From: Acinetobacter calcoaceticus
GTDB taxonomy: Bacteria; Pseudomonadota; Gammaproteobacteria; Pseudomonadales; Moraxellaceae
Assembly (NCBI RefSeq): GCF_004345325.1
Contig: NZ_SLVJ01000025.1
Span: 1-54,463, forward strand
Reading direction: 5' to 3'
Length of the DNA stretch: 54,463 nt
Position numbers and translations under genes: made by a program. Below are positions 1 through 7,239 of this stretch, one piece after another. Within the stretch, counting starts at the first letter, position 1; the number at the start of each line of letters is the position of its first letter. The notes below the pieces were generated by a model. The model had not been told where the DNA came from. It saw nothing but the letters and a program-made list of their open reading frames with translations, and did not search any database.

Positions 1-221
1 GGTATTACCCTAACAATATCTTCATTGCCAAAAGTTTCACATCTCATTTGTAGTTTTGTTTCACCATTAAAACTAATGGTTTTAAAATCACCTCCTAAAT
101 AATCTTGAATATCATGTACCAATAATGTTTTTGGCATATCTTTAATTTCAGATTCTTTAGAAAAATTATCGTATTTATCGAAATATGAATATGGATCGAT
201 ATTACATTCTGATTGATTCAT
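1..221 (-). CDS. Hypothetical protein, partial (C-terminus off the window)
   Basis: An open frame runs from ATG at 221 to the window edge, giving 73 residues that begin MNQSECNIDPYSYFDKYDNF. An AAGAGGA ribosome-binding site lies a few bases upstream. The protein is acidic and polar with no signal peptide or membrane segment in the visible part. I do not recognise the family. The 3' end is missing. Confidence 0.5.
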   Translation of the reverse strand, partial: MNQSECNIDPYSYFDKYDNFSKESEIKDMPKTLLVHDIQDYLGGDFKTISFNGETKLQMRCETFGNEDIVRVI

Positions 222-607
222 TTTAAATCCTCTTGTTGGTTGTGTAGAAGAGAACGTATCTCTTGGTGTCGCATTCTACACAATAAAACCACTTGGTCAA
301 ATTTATTCAACTATTTGATTTTTATAGTAATTAATTATCAAAATATGTCCTTTGCTTTTCGGTTTTTTGCTGTAAGCTATACATGTCAAAACGCAAGTTT
401 TTACAAAAATTAAAACCCCTTATTTATAGTTATATTTAAGGCTGTGATTTTTTTTATTTTTGATGGAGTGTTTGATTAAATTATGTACATATCACCAGAG
501 GTTTTTGAGGATTTAAAAAACAATCCGAAATTAACAGCTAATAAAATTGCGATAAAACATAAAATATCTAAGAGTACTGCTATCGTTATATTGCCATTTT
601 TAAGAAT

Positions 608-925
608 ATGGATTTGCAAGATGAATTTAATGTTAAGAGATTAACTTCTCATCATAATAAAAACTTGACTCCAAATGATTTCGATATTTTTCTATTAGAT
701 ATTGTTAATGACTCTGGTTTTAATAGTACGCTGGAGTTTTTTAATATTTTTAAAAAACATTTTCCATTATCAAATTATATCTCTAGGAGAACTTTTAATC
801 GTTATTTTTTAGAGAGTAGAATTCGACAAAAACAAGAATTAAAAGAAACAAAATTAAGAATAACAACCAGTAAAAATAAACCACGTATTGGTTTTTTTAC
901 TGTTAAAAGAATAAAAGCAAAGTAA
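608..925 (+). CDS. Putative DNA-binding protein, probably the distal part of a frameshifted gene
   Basis: This 105-residue frame is lysine-rich (ends KRIKAK) and has helical segments compatible with a DNA-binding protein. No ribosome-binding site precedes the ATG at 608. Another frame, ATG 483 to stop 650, encodes a helix-turn-helix-like stretch (LTANKIAIKHKISKSTA) behind a GGAGTG motif. The 608 frame is open upstream to about 572, so a one-base shift near 575-600 would join the two into one protein of about 147 residues. Either the gene is a pseudogene or this segment starts internally. The region is very A+T-rich. The family is not recognised. Confidence 0.35.
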   Translation: MDLQDEFNVKRLTSHHNKNLTPNDFDIFLLDIVNDSGFNSTLEFFNIFKKHFPLSNYISRRTFNRYFLESRIRQKQELKETKLRITTSKNKPRIGFFTVKRIKAK

Positions 926-1011
926 AATTGAGTTGAACGGACAATTAGAGCGTTCGTCTGTATATCTAAAAAACTCATAAATCTTTAACTCACTTTAAAA
1001 GATAATATGGA

Positions 1012-1038
1012 CCCCCGAAGCTAATTCAACTTTGGGGG
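1012..1038. terminator. Hairpin between convergent genes
   Basis: CCCCCGAAG (1012-1020) pairs with CTTTGGGGG (1030-1038) with one G-T wobble. It lies between the plus-strand gene ending at 925 and the minus-strand gene ending at 1055, so it could serve both. The U-tract is weak on either strand. Confidence 0.5.
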
Positions 1039-1054
1039 CTATATTACGGTCGTG

Positions 1055-1333
1055 CTAGTAATCTTGAGGTAATAAGATGGTAGTCAGTGATCGATCAGCC
1101 TCAGTGATAATCCAAATTTTATCTTGGCCAAATAAGTAGCTAGACAAGATTCTTGAGTGAGTCACAAGGGCATCCTCATTGGCCTCTCGATCTATCTTAT
1201 TTAGATCACCCCAATCGCCTGTTTGATGACGGTGCAGTAGGGCTAAAAGGTCTATATTTTTCTTGGTCAGTAGTTCCAAAGCATTGGGCGTAGACATGAC
1301 TTGGCCCAAAGCGAATAGACATCGCCTTGTCAT
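1055..1333 (-). CDS. Plasmid/ICE-type conserved small protein
   Basis: 92 residues. The motifs TPNALELL, RHQTGDWGDLNKIDREAN and IWIITEADRSLTTILLPQDY match a small conserved family that I know from plasmids and integrative elements, often labelled plasmid-related protein or, misleadingly, type I restriction subunit. No catalytic motif is visible and the function is unknown. The ATG at 1333 follows a GAGGATT site. It reads in the same direction as the next three genes upstream, and such a cluster points to a genomic island. Confidence 0.7.
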   Translation of the reverse strand: MTRRCLFALGQVMSTPNALELLTKKNIDLLALLHRHQTGDWGDLNKIDREANEDALVTHSRILSSYLFGQDKIWIITEADRSLTTILLPQDY

Positions 1334-1393
1334 AGAAAATCCTCAAATAAAAATTAATGTTAGAAAGGTGCTAGGACTGCTGTTGCGGTAGAA

Positions 1394-1735
1394 CTAGATC
1401 TGAAGGATTTTATGGCGTTCCAATATTGCTGTCGGAACATAGATAAGGATGCCTTCATTGTCATTCAACAAAATATAGACCTCATACCAGTCCTGTTTTT
1501 TGTCGACAAATTCGACCTCACCTAATTGCAATTTTTCAGAAAGACTAAAACTTAGTCCAGTGAATGGCTCTAGTAGGTCGGTGTCATGCTCACAAACTAC
1601 AAACCATCCATGTAGAGTGGCTTGATAAGGTTCAGCATATTGCTCAGCAAGAGTTTGCATGTGTAAAGCAATACTCCCTCGTATAGAGTCATTCACAACT
1701 TTAGTTAATTCAGAGTGCATCTTGATGTACTGCAT
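1394..1735 (-). CDS. Hypothetical protein
   Basis: 113 residues from the ATG at 1735 (MQYIKMHSEL). That start is preferred because GGAGG lies six bases upstream; longer in-frame starts run into the body of the neighbouring gene. It overlaps the 3' end of the 1710-2246 gene by 26 bases, so the two are probably translationally coupled. Ends in TAILERHKILQI. No signal peptide, membrane segment or recognised domain. Confidence 0.6.
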   Translation of the reverse strand: MQYIKMHSELTKVVNDSIRGSIALHMQTLAEQYAEPYQATLHGWFVVCEHDTDLLEPFTGLSFSLSEKLQLGEVEFVDKKQDWYEVYILLNDNEGILIYVPTAILERHKILQI

Positions 1736-2246
1736 TACCATCCTCCATTTCAGTCGATGTTCTAGTCTTTGGCCCACGTTTGTGTGATGGTTTTTCAGAA
1801 GCATCAACCTCTGCTGAGGTCTCATTGTTACTTAGTAGTAATTTCTCAAAAGATAAAGGCCATAGCTCATATTCAGTATTTACTTCAAGAAGTCGTGCTG
1901 TTTGTGGATGTAAGTGAATTACACCTTGGTCAACTAAGATTGCCCCCAAGAAACTCGCATTATTTGCCGACTTACCAACAAATAACCCTTTAAAACTAAT
2001 CGCATGAAATGGCTTTGCACTTTGGTAAAGTGTTGCCAATAGCGATAAAATATCTTCGACCTTAATCAATTCAGCACTAAAGCCACCAGATGATTCATTT
2101 TTGCTGAGTGCAAGACCAAAACTTTGGTCATCATTACTTTGCCAAAGCTGATAGTGCAATTGCCCCTTGGCGCGGTCAGATAGTTTGTTGCAAGTAAATG
2201 TTTTAATAAGGGTATAACCGACTTTGTCATAGATACGTGGTTGCAT
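1710..2246 (-). CDS. Hypothetical protein, genomic-island type
   Basis: 178 residues, soluble, with a globular first 140 residues and a polar, basic C-terminal tail (SHKRGPKTRTS). No motif is recognised. It is the first gene of a short minus-strand group with 1394-1735 and 1055-1333, starting just after the terminator of the lipoprotein gene at 2335-2916, so it must have its own promoter or depend on read-through. The ribosome-binding site (GGAAT) is weak. Confidence 0.6.
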   Translation of the reverse strand: MQPRIYDKVGYTLIKTFTCNKLSDRAKGQLHYQLWQSNDDQSFGLALSKNESSGGFSAELIKVEDILSLLATLYQSAKPFHAISFKGLFVGKSANNASFLGAILVDQGVIHLHPQTARLLEVNTEYELWPLSFEKLLLSNNETSAEVDASEKPSHKRGPKTRTSTEMEDGNAVHQDAL

Positions 2247-2266
2247 ATTGAGATTCCATAAAGTAT

Positions 2267-2299
2267 AAAAAAACCCGATAAACCTGTTGGTCTATCGGG
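2267..2299 (-). terminator. Rho-independent terminator after the lipoprotein gene
   Basis: On the minus strand CCCGATAGACC (2289-2299) pairs with GGTTTATCGGG (2274-2284) with one mismatch, followed by seven T. It terminates transcription of the gene ending at 2335. Confidence 0.8.
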
Positions 2300-2334
2300 C
2301 ATTGAAGAAGAGTGAGCTAATATTTTTTGACGAA

Positions 2335-2916
2335 TTAACGTCCCTCTAGTATGTAAGAACTGACTAGCTTTTCTTGGCTCATGACATCTTTGACTTGAAC
2401 TATCGCACGATCATGACCATCACGATAACCAATGTCGATCTCCATCATATTGGATGGGCATACATAAGATGAAGCATGTGCAACCTTATAACCACCTACC
2501 TTGGTTGGGCGTGGGTTGATCAAGTCTTCTGAGCAATCATTCAGCTCCATGGTGTTACCACCCATTTTGACAATAAATCGTGGGTCGGAGCTATTGGCCG
2601 CTAAGAGCATACCAATGCGTTTGTCTGTCGAAGAAAAGATAGTCTTGTAGCCTTCTGTTTCATAGCGTTTGAGCCATTTGGTATCTGTCACTATCTTTTT
2701 GACTGGTTGTGTTTCTGCTACTTCTTCTATAGTAGACGTATCTGATTTTGGTGAAGGCGCTGTTTGCTCTGTAGCTTGAGCTCTTACTTGTGCTACAGGT
2801 TGAACAGAAGAAGTAACAATATTGTCTGCTGTTTCAATAGGTGATTTAGATGGAGTACATGCACTTAATGCAATAGCAGTACCCAGCGTCCCTAGGCATA
2901 TCAATCGTCTATACAT
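2335..2916 (-). CDS. Putative lipoprotein
   Basis: 193 residues. The N-terminus is a type II signal peptide with lipobox LSAC (Cys-20), so the mature protein should be lipid-anchored. A Thr/Ser/Pro-rich linker (about 22-75) leads to a C-terminal domain of about 115 residues with two cysteines (NDCSED and SYVCPS), possibly a disulphide. No family recognised. It is flanked by terminators on both sides and so is probably monocistronic. Confidence 0.65.
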   Translation of the reverse strand: MYRRLICLGTLGTAIALSACTPSKSPIETADNIVTSSVQPVAQVRAQATEQTAPSPKSDTSTIEEVAETQPVKKIVTDTKWLKRYETEGYKTIFSSTDKRIGMLLAANSSDPRFIVKMGGNTMELNDCSEDLINPRPTKVGGYKVAHASSYVCPSNMMEIDIGYRDGHDRAIVQVKDVMSQEKLVSSYILEGR

Positions 2917-2927
2917 GGTTTTTTCCT

Positions 2928-2964
2928 AAAAAAGATCCCGATGGTCAGTGAGAGCCATCGGGAT
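2928..2964 (-). terminator. Rho-independent terminator
   Basis: A ten-base-pair stem (ATCCCGATGG 2935-2944 with CCATCGGGAT 2955-2964) is followed on the minus strand by a short spacer and a T run (2928-2933). It ends the transcript of the secreted-protein gene at 2983-3432. Confidence 0.85.
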
Positions 2965-2982
2965 GAAAAGTCATAAAATGGG

Positions 2983-3432
2983 TTAGAACATGGACTGGCA
3001 GGTCGCTATTTCTTTGGCTACAGCTTTGATGCTCTGCTGTGTTGGAGTAAAGGTAGTCACCTTCTTGTTATTAAGGTAAACGTCTATTTTCTTAGCCTTG
3101 GCAATACCATGTGTAAATTCATACCAAGCATTTGCACCATTACGCCATTTTGTGGTTCCTGGGGCTGCAACACTATTTTTGCCATCAAGTACAAAAGTCA
3201 GTGGGTATTTGGAATCGGTATTTTGGTAGCTACCTTTCTTTGTTTGTAAGCGTGCTGAATGGTCGTATTCATCTCCAGCACCTTCATTACATGACACCCA
3301 AAGCGTATTGCCTTTGCTGTCTTGGATGGAATATTCAGAGAAGCCTTGAGCATAGCCTGATTGCCAAATATTTGGTGCTGCATGAGCAAAACTAGTAAGA
3401 GCAAATAGTGGAACGAAGAGTAATTTTTTCAT
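2983..3432 (-). CDS. Secreted/periplasmic hypothetical protein
   Basis: 149 residues with a classic signal peptide (MKKLLFVPLFALTSFAHA, cleavage before APN). The mature part has two cysteines (VSCNEG and near the C-terminus, ATCQSM) that could form a disulphide, and many aromatic and polar beta-type stretches. I do not recognise the family. Strong terminator downstream; likely a single-gene transcript. Confidence 0.65.
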   Translation of the reverse strand: MKKLLFVPLFALTSFAHAAPNIWQSGYAQGFSEYSIQDSKGNTLWVSCNEGAGDEYDHSARLQTKKGSYQNTDSKYPLTFVLDGKNSVAAPGTTKWRNGANAWYEFTHGIAKAKKIDVYLNNKKVTTFTPTQQSIKAVAKEIATCQSMF

Positions 3433-3490
3433 AATAAAATCCTAAGAGTGAACAATCACCCTAAAATTGAAGTGATACAAAAGTCATGAT

Positions 3491-4711
3491 CTAGAATGGT
3501 GAATGGGTCTCAAATTCAAGCGCTTGGATTCTTTTTTCCAAACTCGGATGGGTACTAAAAATTTCAGACAAGTTACTACTATTGGAAATTTTGAAGGAAT
3601 TAAAGCCACGTTGTTGGATTGGAATGGTTTCAGTTTCTTGTGCTAATTTTGATAGCACTCGAATCATGGGTTCTTTTCCAACCAAAAGAGAAGCAATCGC
3701 ATCGGCCTTGTATTCTCGTTTTCTAGAATACATTTTTACGATCAAAGACCCTAAGAATGTCATTACAACAGCTAAGACGGCTTTCACGGCCCACAAGAAA
3801 ACTTCCACAACAATAGATGTAGAATTGCTAAAAAAGTTAATCAGTCGTAAGCCCTGAAGAGGTAAGGTAAATACTAAAATGAATGATGTGATCAAACCGC
3901 TTAATAGTGCCATCCCACGCATGTCATTACTAATGATATGACCAATCTCGTGCGCCGTGACTGCTTGAATTTCAGCTATATCCATTTGCTCAAGTAGTGC
4001 TGTACTAAACGCAATCACTGAGGAGTTTGGTGTAGCACCAGACGCAAAAGCATTCATGTCTGAACTTTCATAAATTCCTACTTCAGGCATGGGGATATCT
4101 GCCTTTTGTGCTAACTCAGCCACAAGGTCATAAAGCCAGAAAGAGTCATGATGTGCATTGTTGTGACGTTCGATAGTGACAACTTGATGCGCTCTTTTAG
4201 CTAACCATCTAGAAAATGGTAAGCCAATGACAGCACCAACGAGACCAACCAAAGGAACCAGTACAATTCCAAATCCTGTCGGAATCGCACTAATCGCAAG
4301 ACCAATGAGTACAATAATAGTCCAAGACAAAATACTGGTCTTTTTCACTTGGTTAAGCCCAAGTACAACATCACTGATACCGTAAGTGCTGCTAAAACTC
4401 TCAGGACTTTGCAGTTGTTGATTGATTTTCTCAGCAAGTTCACCAGCTTTCTTGTCTGCAATACCTGTAAAGTCTGCTGAATTAGTAAATTCTGCTGTGA
4501 TGAATATTTGCCCATAATTGGGCTCGGACTGATTGAAGCGTAGGCTCATCTTGAGCCCATTAAGGTTAATTCCATAGGTAAACGTGCAAGTCATGACGCC
4601 ATTATTAGAATCCACAGTGCGGATTTTTCCAGAGTTGGCAACAATTACTCGTTTACACACTTGGATGATATCAAGGACTTCTCCATGATAATCGACCTGA
4701 TATGTTTGCAT
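3491..4711 (-). CDS. M48-family (HtpX-like) membrane zinc metalloprotease
   Basis: 406 residues from ATG 4711, which has GGAAA upstream; a TTG at 4723 is also in frame. Residues 1-105 form a soluble domain not present in canonical HtpX. Two hydrophobic segments span about 127-168. The M48 catalytic zinc motif HEIGH (254-258) follows, then more membrane segments (about 265-290 and 301-327), and the third zinc ligand lies in REYKAD (Glu-333). Members of this family degrade membrane proteins at the inner membrane. The extra N-terminal domain and the chromosomal htpX expected elsewhere suggest an accessory paralogue. Substrate unknown. Confidence 0.85.
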   Translation of the reverse strand: MQTYQVDYHGEVLDIIQVCKRVIVANSGKIRTVDSNNGVMTCTFTYGINLNGLKMSLRFNQSEPNYGQIFITAEFTNSADFTGIADKKAGELAEKINQQLQSPESFSSTYGISDVVLGLNQVKKTSILSWTIIVLIGLAISAIPTGFGIVLVPLVGLVGAVIGLPFSRWLAKRAHQVVTIERHNNAHHDSFWLYDLVAELAQKADIPMPEVGIYESSDMNAFASGATPNSSVIAFSTALLEQMDIAEIQAVTAHEIGHIISNDMRGMALLSGLITSFILVFTLPLQGLRLINFFSNSTSIVVEVFLWAVKAVLAVVMTFLGSLIVKMYSRKREYKADAIASLLVGKEPMIRVLSKLAQETETIPIQQRGFNSFKISNSSNLSEIFSTHPSLEKRIQALEFETHSPF

Positions 4712-4918
4712 ATCTATTTCCAAATGATTTTTAAATAAAGAAAGTTGGTAAGCGAAAGGTTGCTATTCAATACGTACTAAATAGCGACATCTCTGTTGAT
4801 GCTTTTCTATAAAATAGTGATTGCGTCCAACGTAGATCTATGAAAATTTGAAATCCCCATAAAACATCCTATTGGTAAAAATAAGCACTTCGTTCTTGCA
4901 ATCAACATGTTACACGTA

Positions 4919-4964
4919 TTGTACCTATTTTGGGTACAAATTGCATTGTATCGATAATGGGTAC
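4919..4964. promoter_or_regulatory. Palindromic operator upstream of the XRE regulator
   Basis: TTGTACC (4919-4925) and GGTACAA (4933-4939) form a perfect inverted repeat with a 7-bp spacer. A third half-site, GGGTAC (4959-4964), directly abuts the ATG at 4965. This is the expected layout for a repressor that controls its own transcription and translation start. Confidence 0.6.
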
Positions 4965-5246
4965 ATGACGACAAGTATCAATACCGCAGAAATGCAGGCT
5001 TTGACGAAATGGTTAAAGCAAGAAAGAGAAACACAACAATTGTCTATGCGAGCCTTGGCCGAACGCATGGATAAACCGCATTCGTATGTGCAAAAAGTAG
5101 AACAAGGCGAACGCCGCCTAGATGTTGTGGAATATGTTTGGTACTGTCAGTGTCTGAAGTTGGACCCTCAAGATGGACTTCGGTTGATCCAGCAAACCCT
5201 TGCAGACATAAAAAGTAGATCAATAGAGGCAAGCACTAGCTCTTAG
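4965..5246 (+). CDS. XRE-type helix-turn-helix regulator
   Basis: 93 residues from ATG 4965 (MTTSINTAEM). Longer in-frame starts would translate through the operator and are less likely. The HTH core is LSMRALAERMDKPHSYVQKVEQGERRLDV, a clear lambda-repressor-like (HTH_3) fold. It converges with, and overlaps by 11 bases, a second XRE gene (5236-5457) with a very similar layout (VEQGxxxLxxxEYxxYCxxL). Probably a DNA-binding autoregulator of the island. Confidence 0.8.
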   Translation: MTTSINTAEMQALTKWLKQERETQQLSMRALAERMDKPHSYVQKVEQGERRLDVVEYVWYCQCLKLDPQDGLRLIQQTLADIKSRSIEASTSS

Positions 5247-5457
5247 AAAGAGCGAGGTCAATTAAACTAATTCCTATACAAGGATCAGCATCCAAGGCTA
5301 GGCAGTAGTGCAAGTATTCAGTAATTTCTAGTACATACTGGCCTTGCTCGACCTGCTCAACATAATCAACAGATTTGCCAAGACTCTCAGCGAGTTGCTG
5401 TTGGGTAAATCCTTTCTCTTGACGTTGTGCAATCAACCATTGTTGTAGTACATCCAT
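5236..5457 (-). CDS. XRE-type helix-turn-helix regulator, paralogue of its convergent neighbour
   Basis: 73 residues. The HTH core is FTQQQLAESLGKSVDYVEQVEQGQYVLEI. A strong AGGAGG site lies six bases before the ATG at 5457 and overlaps the stop of the small upstream gene at 5467. The two XRE genes overlap tail to tail by 11 bases, so their transcripts are antisense at their ends. Confidence 0.8.
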   Translation of the reverse strand: MDVLQQWLIAQRQEKGFTQQQLAESLGKSVDYVEQVEQGQYVLEITEYLHYCLALDADPCIGISLIDLALSKS

Positions 5458-5466
5458 ATCTACCTC

Positions 5467-5625
5467 CTATAGTAATGCTAAAGCAACTGCATGTAGCTTG
5501 ACTATAAGATGTTCTTCTTGATCATTGCAGATACGGATAGCATGAGCAATAGATTTGCATTGTGGATGGGGAAGCACTTCAATAACATCAGAAACAGTAT
5601 CAAGTTCAGGGTAATATTTTTTCAT
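5467..5625 (-). CDS. Small hypothetical protein, 52 residues
   Basis: ATG 5625 with GGAGT six bases upstream; stop TAG 5467-5469 abuts the Shine-Dalgarno of the XRE gene at 5457, so the two are probably coupled. The protein begins MKKYYPELDTVSDVIEVLPH and has two cysteines (PQCKS and RICND). Its length and place before an XRE gene would suit a toxin-antitoxin-like or regulator-partner pair, but I recognise no toxin family. Confidence 0.5.
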   Translation of the reverse strand: MKKYYPELDTVSDVIEVLPHPQCKSIAHAIRICNDQEEHLIVKLHAVALALL

Positions 5626-5825
5626 GGTCACTCCTATGTTGTTTGGACCATAGGAATAATATGTGCGAGAAAAAACCGTTGATACTCTTATTTCGATGGA
5701 TGAAAGTTAGTTTTTAATACTAAAATGATATTTTTCTAAAAATCGGTAAGATATTATATCTATTTGAATAATTTCACAATTAAAGCTAGGCTAGATTGTG
5801 TTTAATGCTAAATAGGCTTAGAGAA

Positions 5826-6626
5826 ATGAATCAAATTGCACCGTTTAATGCACAAAGCCTTCAAGCTGCATGTAAGATTCTAGCTGATACAGAACGGGGA
5901 CTTACAGGATCAGAGATTGGCTATATTCTTGCAGATTGTAAGTTAGTTGATATCGATCCGCTGATGACAAAATGGAAGCGTTTGTATAATGCTTTAATAG
6001 CAGCTCAGAATAAGTATAAGGTAGGTAATCATTTAATAATGTTTATCAATCGAGCATTAAATCCTGTTAGTTATTCAAGGGATAAAAATAGTTTTATATG
6101 GAGGAAAAACGAGCTTAATGTTGTTCTTGCCTTTTCTGGTTTTGAGATTAGAGATGATGGAAAGGTTATTATCACAACTAAGGAAACGACATTAAAAGGT
6201 GCTTTAGCAAAGGCAAATGCTCTGAAACAAGCGCTTGAAGATAGGAACGTCCATGTGGAAGTATTAAAATACTGTCAAGCAGAATTATTAGAAGACAATT
6301 ACTTTCATGCAGTGCTGGAAGCAATTAAAGGAATAGCTGAGAGGATAAGACAGCTATCAGGGCTTGGTAGTGATGGTGCTGAGTTAATAAATACTGTGTT
6401 TTCAGTTAAAGCTCCTATTTTAGCTATTAATAGCTTACAGTCAGAAACAGAAGTTAGTGAGCAAAAAGGCTTCAGTAATATTTTAGTCGGACTGTTCGGT
6501 ACTGCAAGAAATCCAACAGCTCATGCACCAAAAATTGTATGGAAAATGTCTGAACAAGATGCTTTAGATATTCTTTCACTTGTATCTTTTGTACATCGTA
6601 AGTTAGATAACGTGACTCGAATTTAA
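5826..6626 (+). CDS. TIGR02391 (Hypoth_Ymh)-family protein with HEPN-like RX4H motif
   Basis: 266 residues from ATG 5826 (MNQIAPFNAQSLQAACKILADT), the start typical of the family; earlier TTG/ATG codons at 5796/5805 are in frame but lack a good ribosome-binding site. The N-terminal LADTERGLTGSEIG block and the C-terminal EQKGFSNILVGLFGTARNPTAHAP block define TIGR02391. The invariant RNPTAH (Arg-228 to His-233) matches the RX4H signature of HEPN ribonucleases; that function is inference. Solitary genes of this type often lie in islands and near defence genes. It sits next to the prophage's tRNA site but outside attL. Confidence 0.75.
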   Translation: MNQIAPFNAQSLQAACKILADTERGLTGSEIGYILADCKLVDIDPLMTKWKRLYNALIAAQNKYKVGNHLIMFINRALNPVSYSRDKNSFIWRKNELNVVLAFSGFEIRDDGKVIITTKETTLKGALAKANALKQALEDRNVHVEVLKYCQAELLEDNYFHAVLEAIKGIAERIRQLSGLGSDGAELINTVFSVKAPILAINSLQSETEVSEQKGFSNILVGLFGTARNPTAHAPKIVWKMSEQDALDILSLVSFVHRKLDNVTRI

Positions 6627-6963
6627 TAGAGATATTATTTTCTAGCAAAACTCCCCACAAGCTTCACGGATTGGGCCTAGATATCCTGAGTCTAACAGGT
6701 AATTCAAGAAATAGAAAAATTCCCCCAAGCCTTCCGTTTTCCACGCGCTTTACGCCCGATGGTCAAGACCGTAGAGGATACATCTGTGTCGTAGATCGAG
6801 TGGTAAGCCAGAGTGCTCGTCGTGGTCTGTGGGGAAAGCTGAAATGAGTTGAGGAAAGTATTTGTGGTTAGAAAAGACCGCAATTGCTGATAGACCAACG
6901 GACTATCAAATAAATGGACCGCAAAATAGACCGTAAAATCCGATGGGCCAAAAATCACAGACA
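6627..6963. other. Non-coding or decayed stretch upstream of the tRNA terminator
   Basis: No convincing gene on either strand: frames are short and interrupted and lack ribosome-binding sites. Between about 6870 and 6945 there are several short GACC-containing motifs (AGACCGCAAT, TAGACCAACG, GGACCGCAAA, TAGACCGTAA) resembling the AGTAGACCGC motif that flanks the prophage ends. It may be the scar of another element that used this tRNA. Confidence 0.35.
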
Positions 6964-6998
6964 ACAAAAAACCCCATAAATCAATGATCTACGAGGTT
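6964..6998 (-). terminator. Terminator of the tRNA gene
   Basis: On the minus strand AACCTC (6993-6998) pairs with GGGGTT (6970-6975), followed by a run of T, starting six bases after the tRNA 3' CCA. Confidence 0.65.
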
Positions 6999-7003
6999 TA
7001 ATA

Positions 7004-7081
<78 letters not shown>

Positions 7082-7126
7082 TAATGTCTTCAAAGCTTTT
7101 GATATCAATCGCTTCGAATTGATGCA

Positions 7127-7155
7127 ATACTAGCGAAGATTTATATAATTAGCAA
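7127..7155 (-). promoter_or_regulatory. Phage-supplied promoter for the tRNA
   Basis: On the minus strand TTGCTA (7150-7155) and TAGTAT (7127-7132) are separated by exactly 17 bases, with the -10 box 47 bases from the tRNA 5' end. The displaced chromosomal promoter at 48762-48790 has the same arrangement and the same TTCGCTAGTAT core, so the phage attP appears to carry a working copy. Confidence 0.6.
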
Positions 7156-7165
7156 CATTTATTTG

Positions 7166-7190
7166 CAAGTAGACGCATAGTAGACCGCAG
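7166..7190. repeat. Putative integrase arm-type site, attL side
   Basis: 25 bases match 48527-48551 at 24 positions; they hold two AGTAGAC motifs (AAGTAGAC and CATAGTAGACCGCAG). Position between core and int, and recurrence at the other end, fit integrase arm-binding sites. Confidence 0.55.
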
Positions 7191-7239
7191 AAAATATTGT
7201 GTTATATTGCCATGTATTACGGAGTGTGTGATTTTAGCC

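Noticed and set aside
6704..6967. 87-residue minus-strand frame next to the tRNA
   Set aside because: No ribosome-binding site, unusual composition and overlap with the tRNA terminator; it is probably non-coding.
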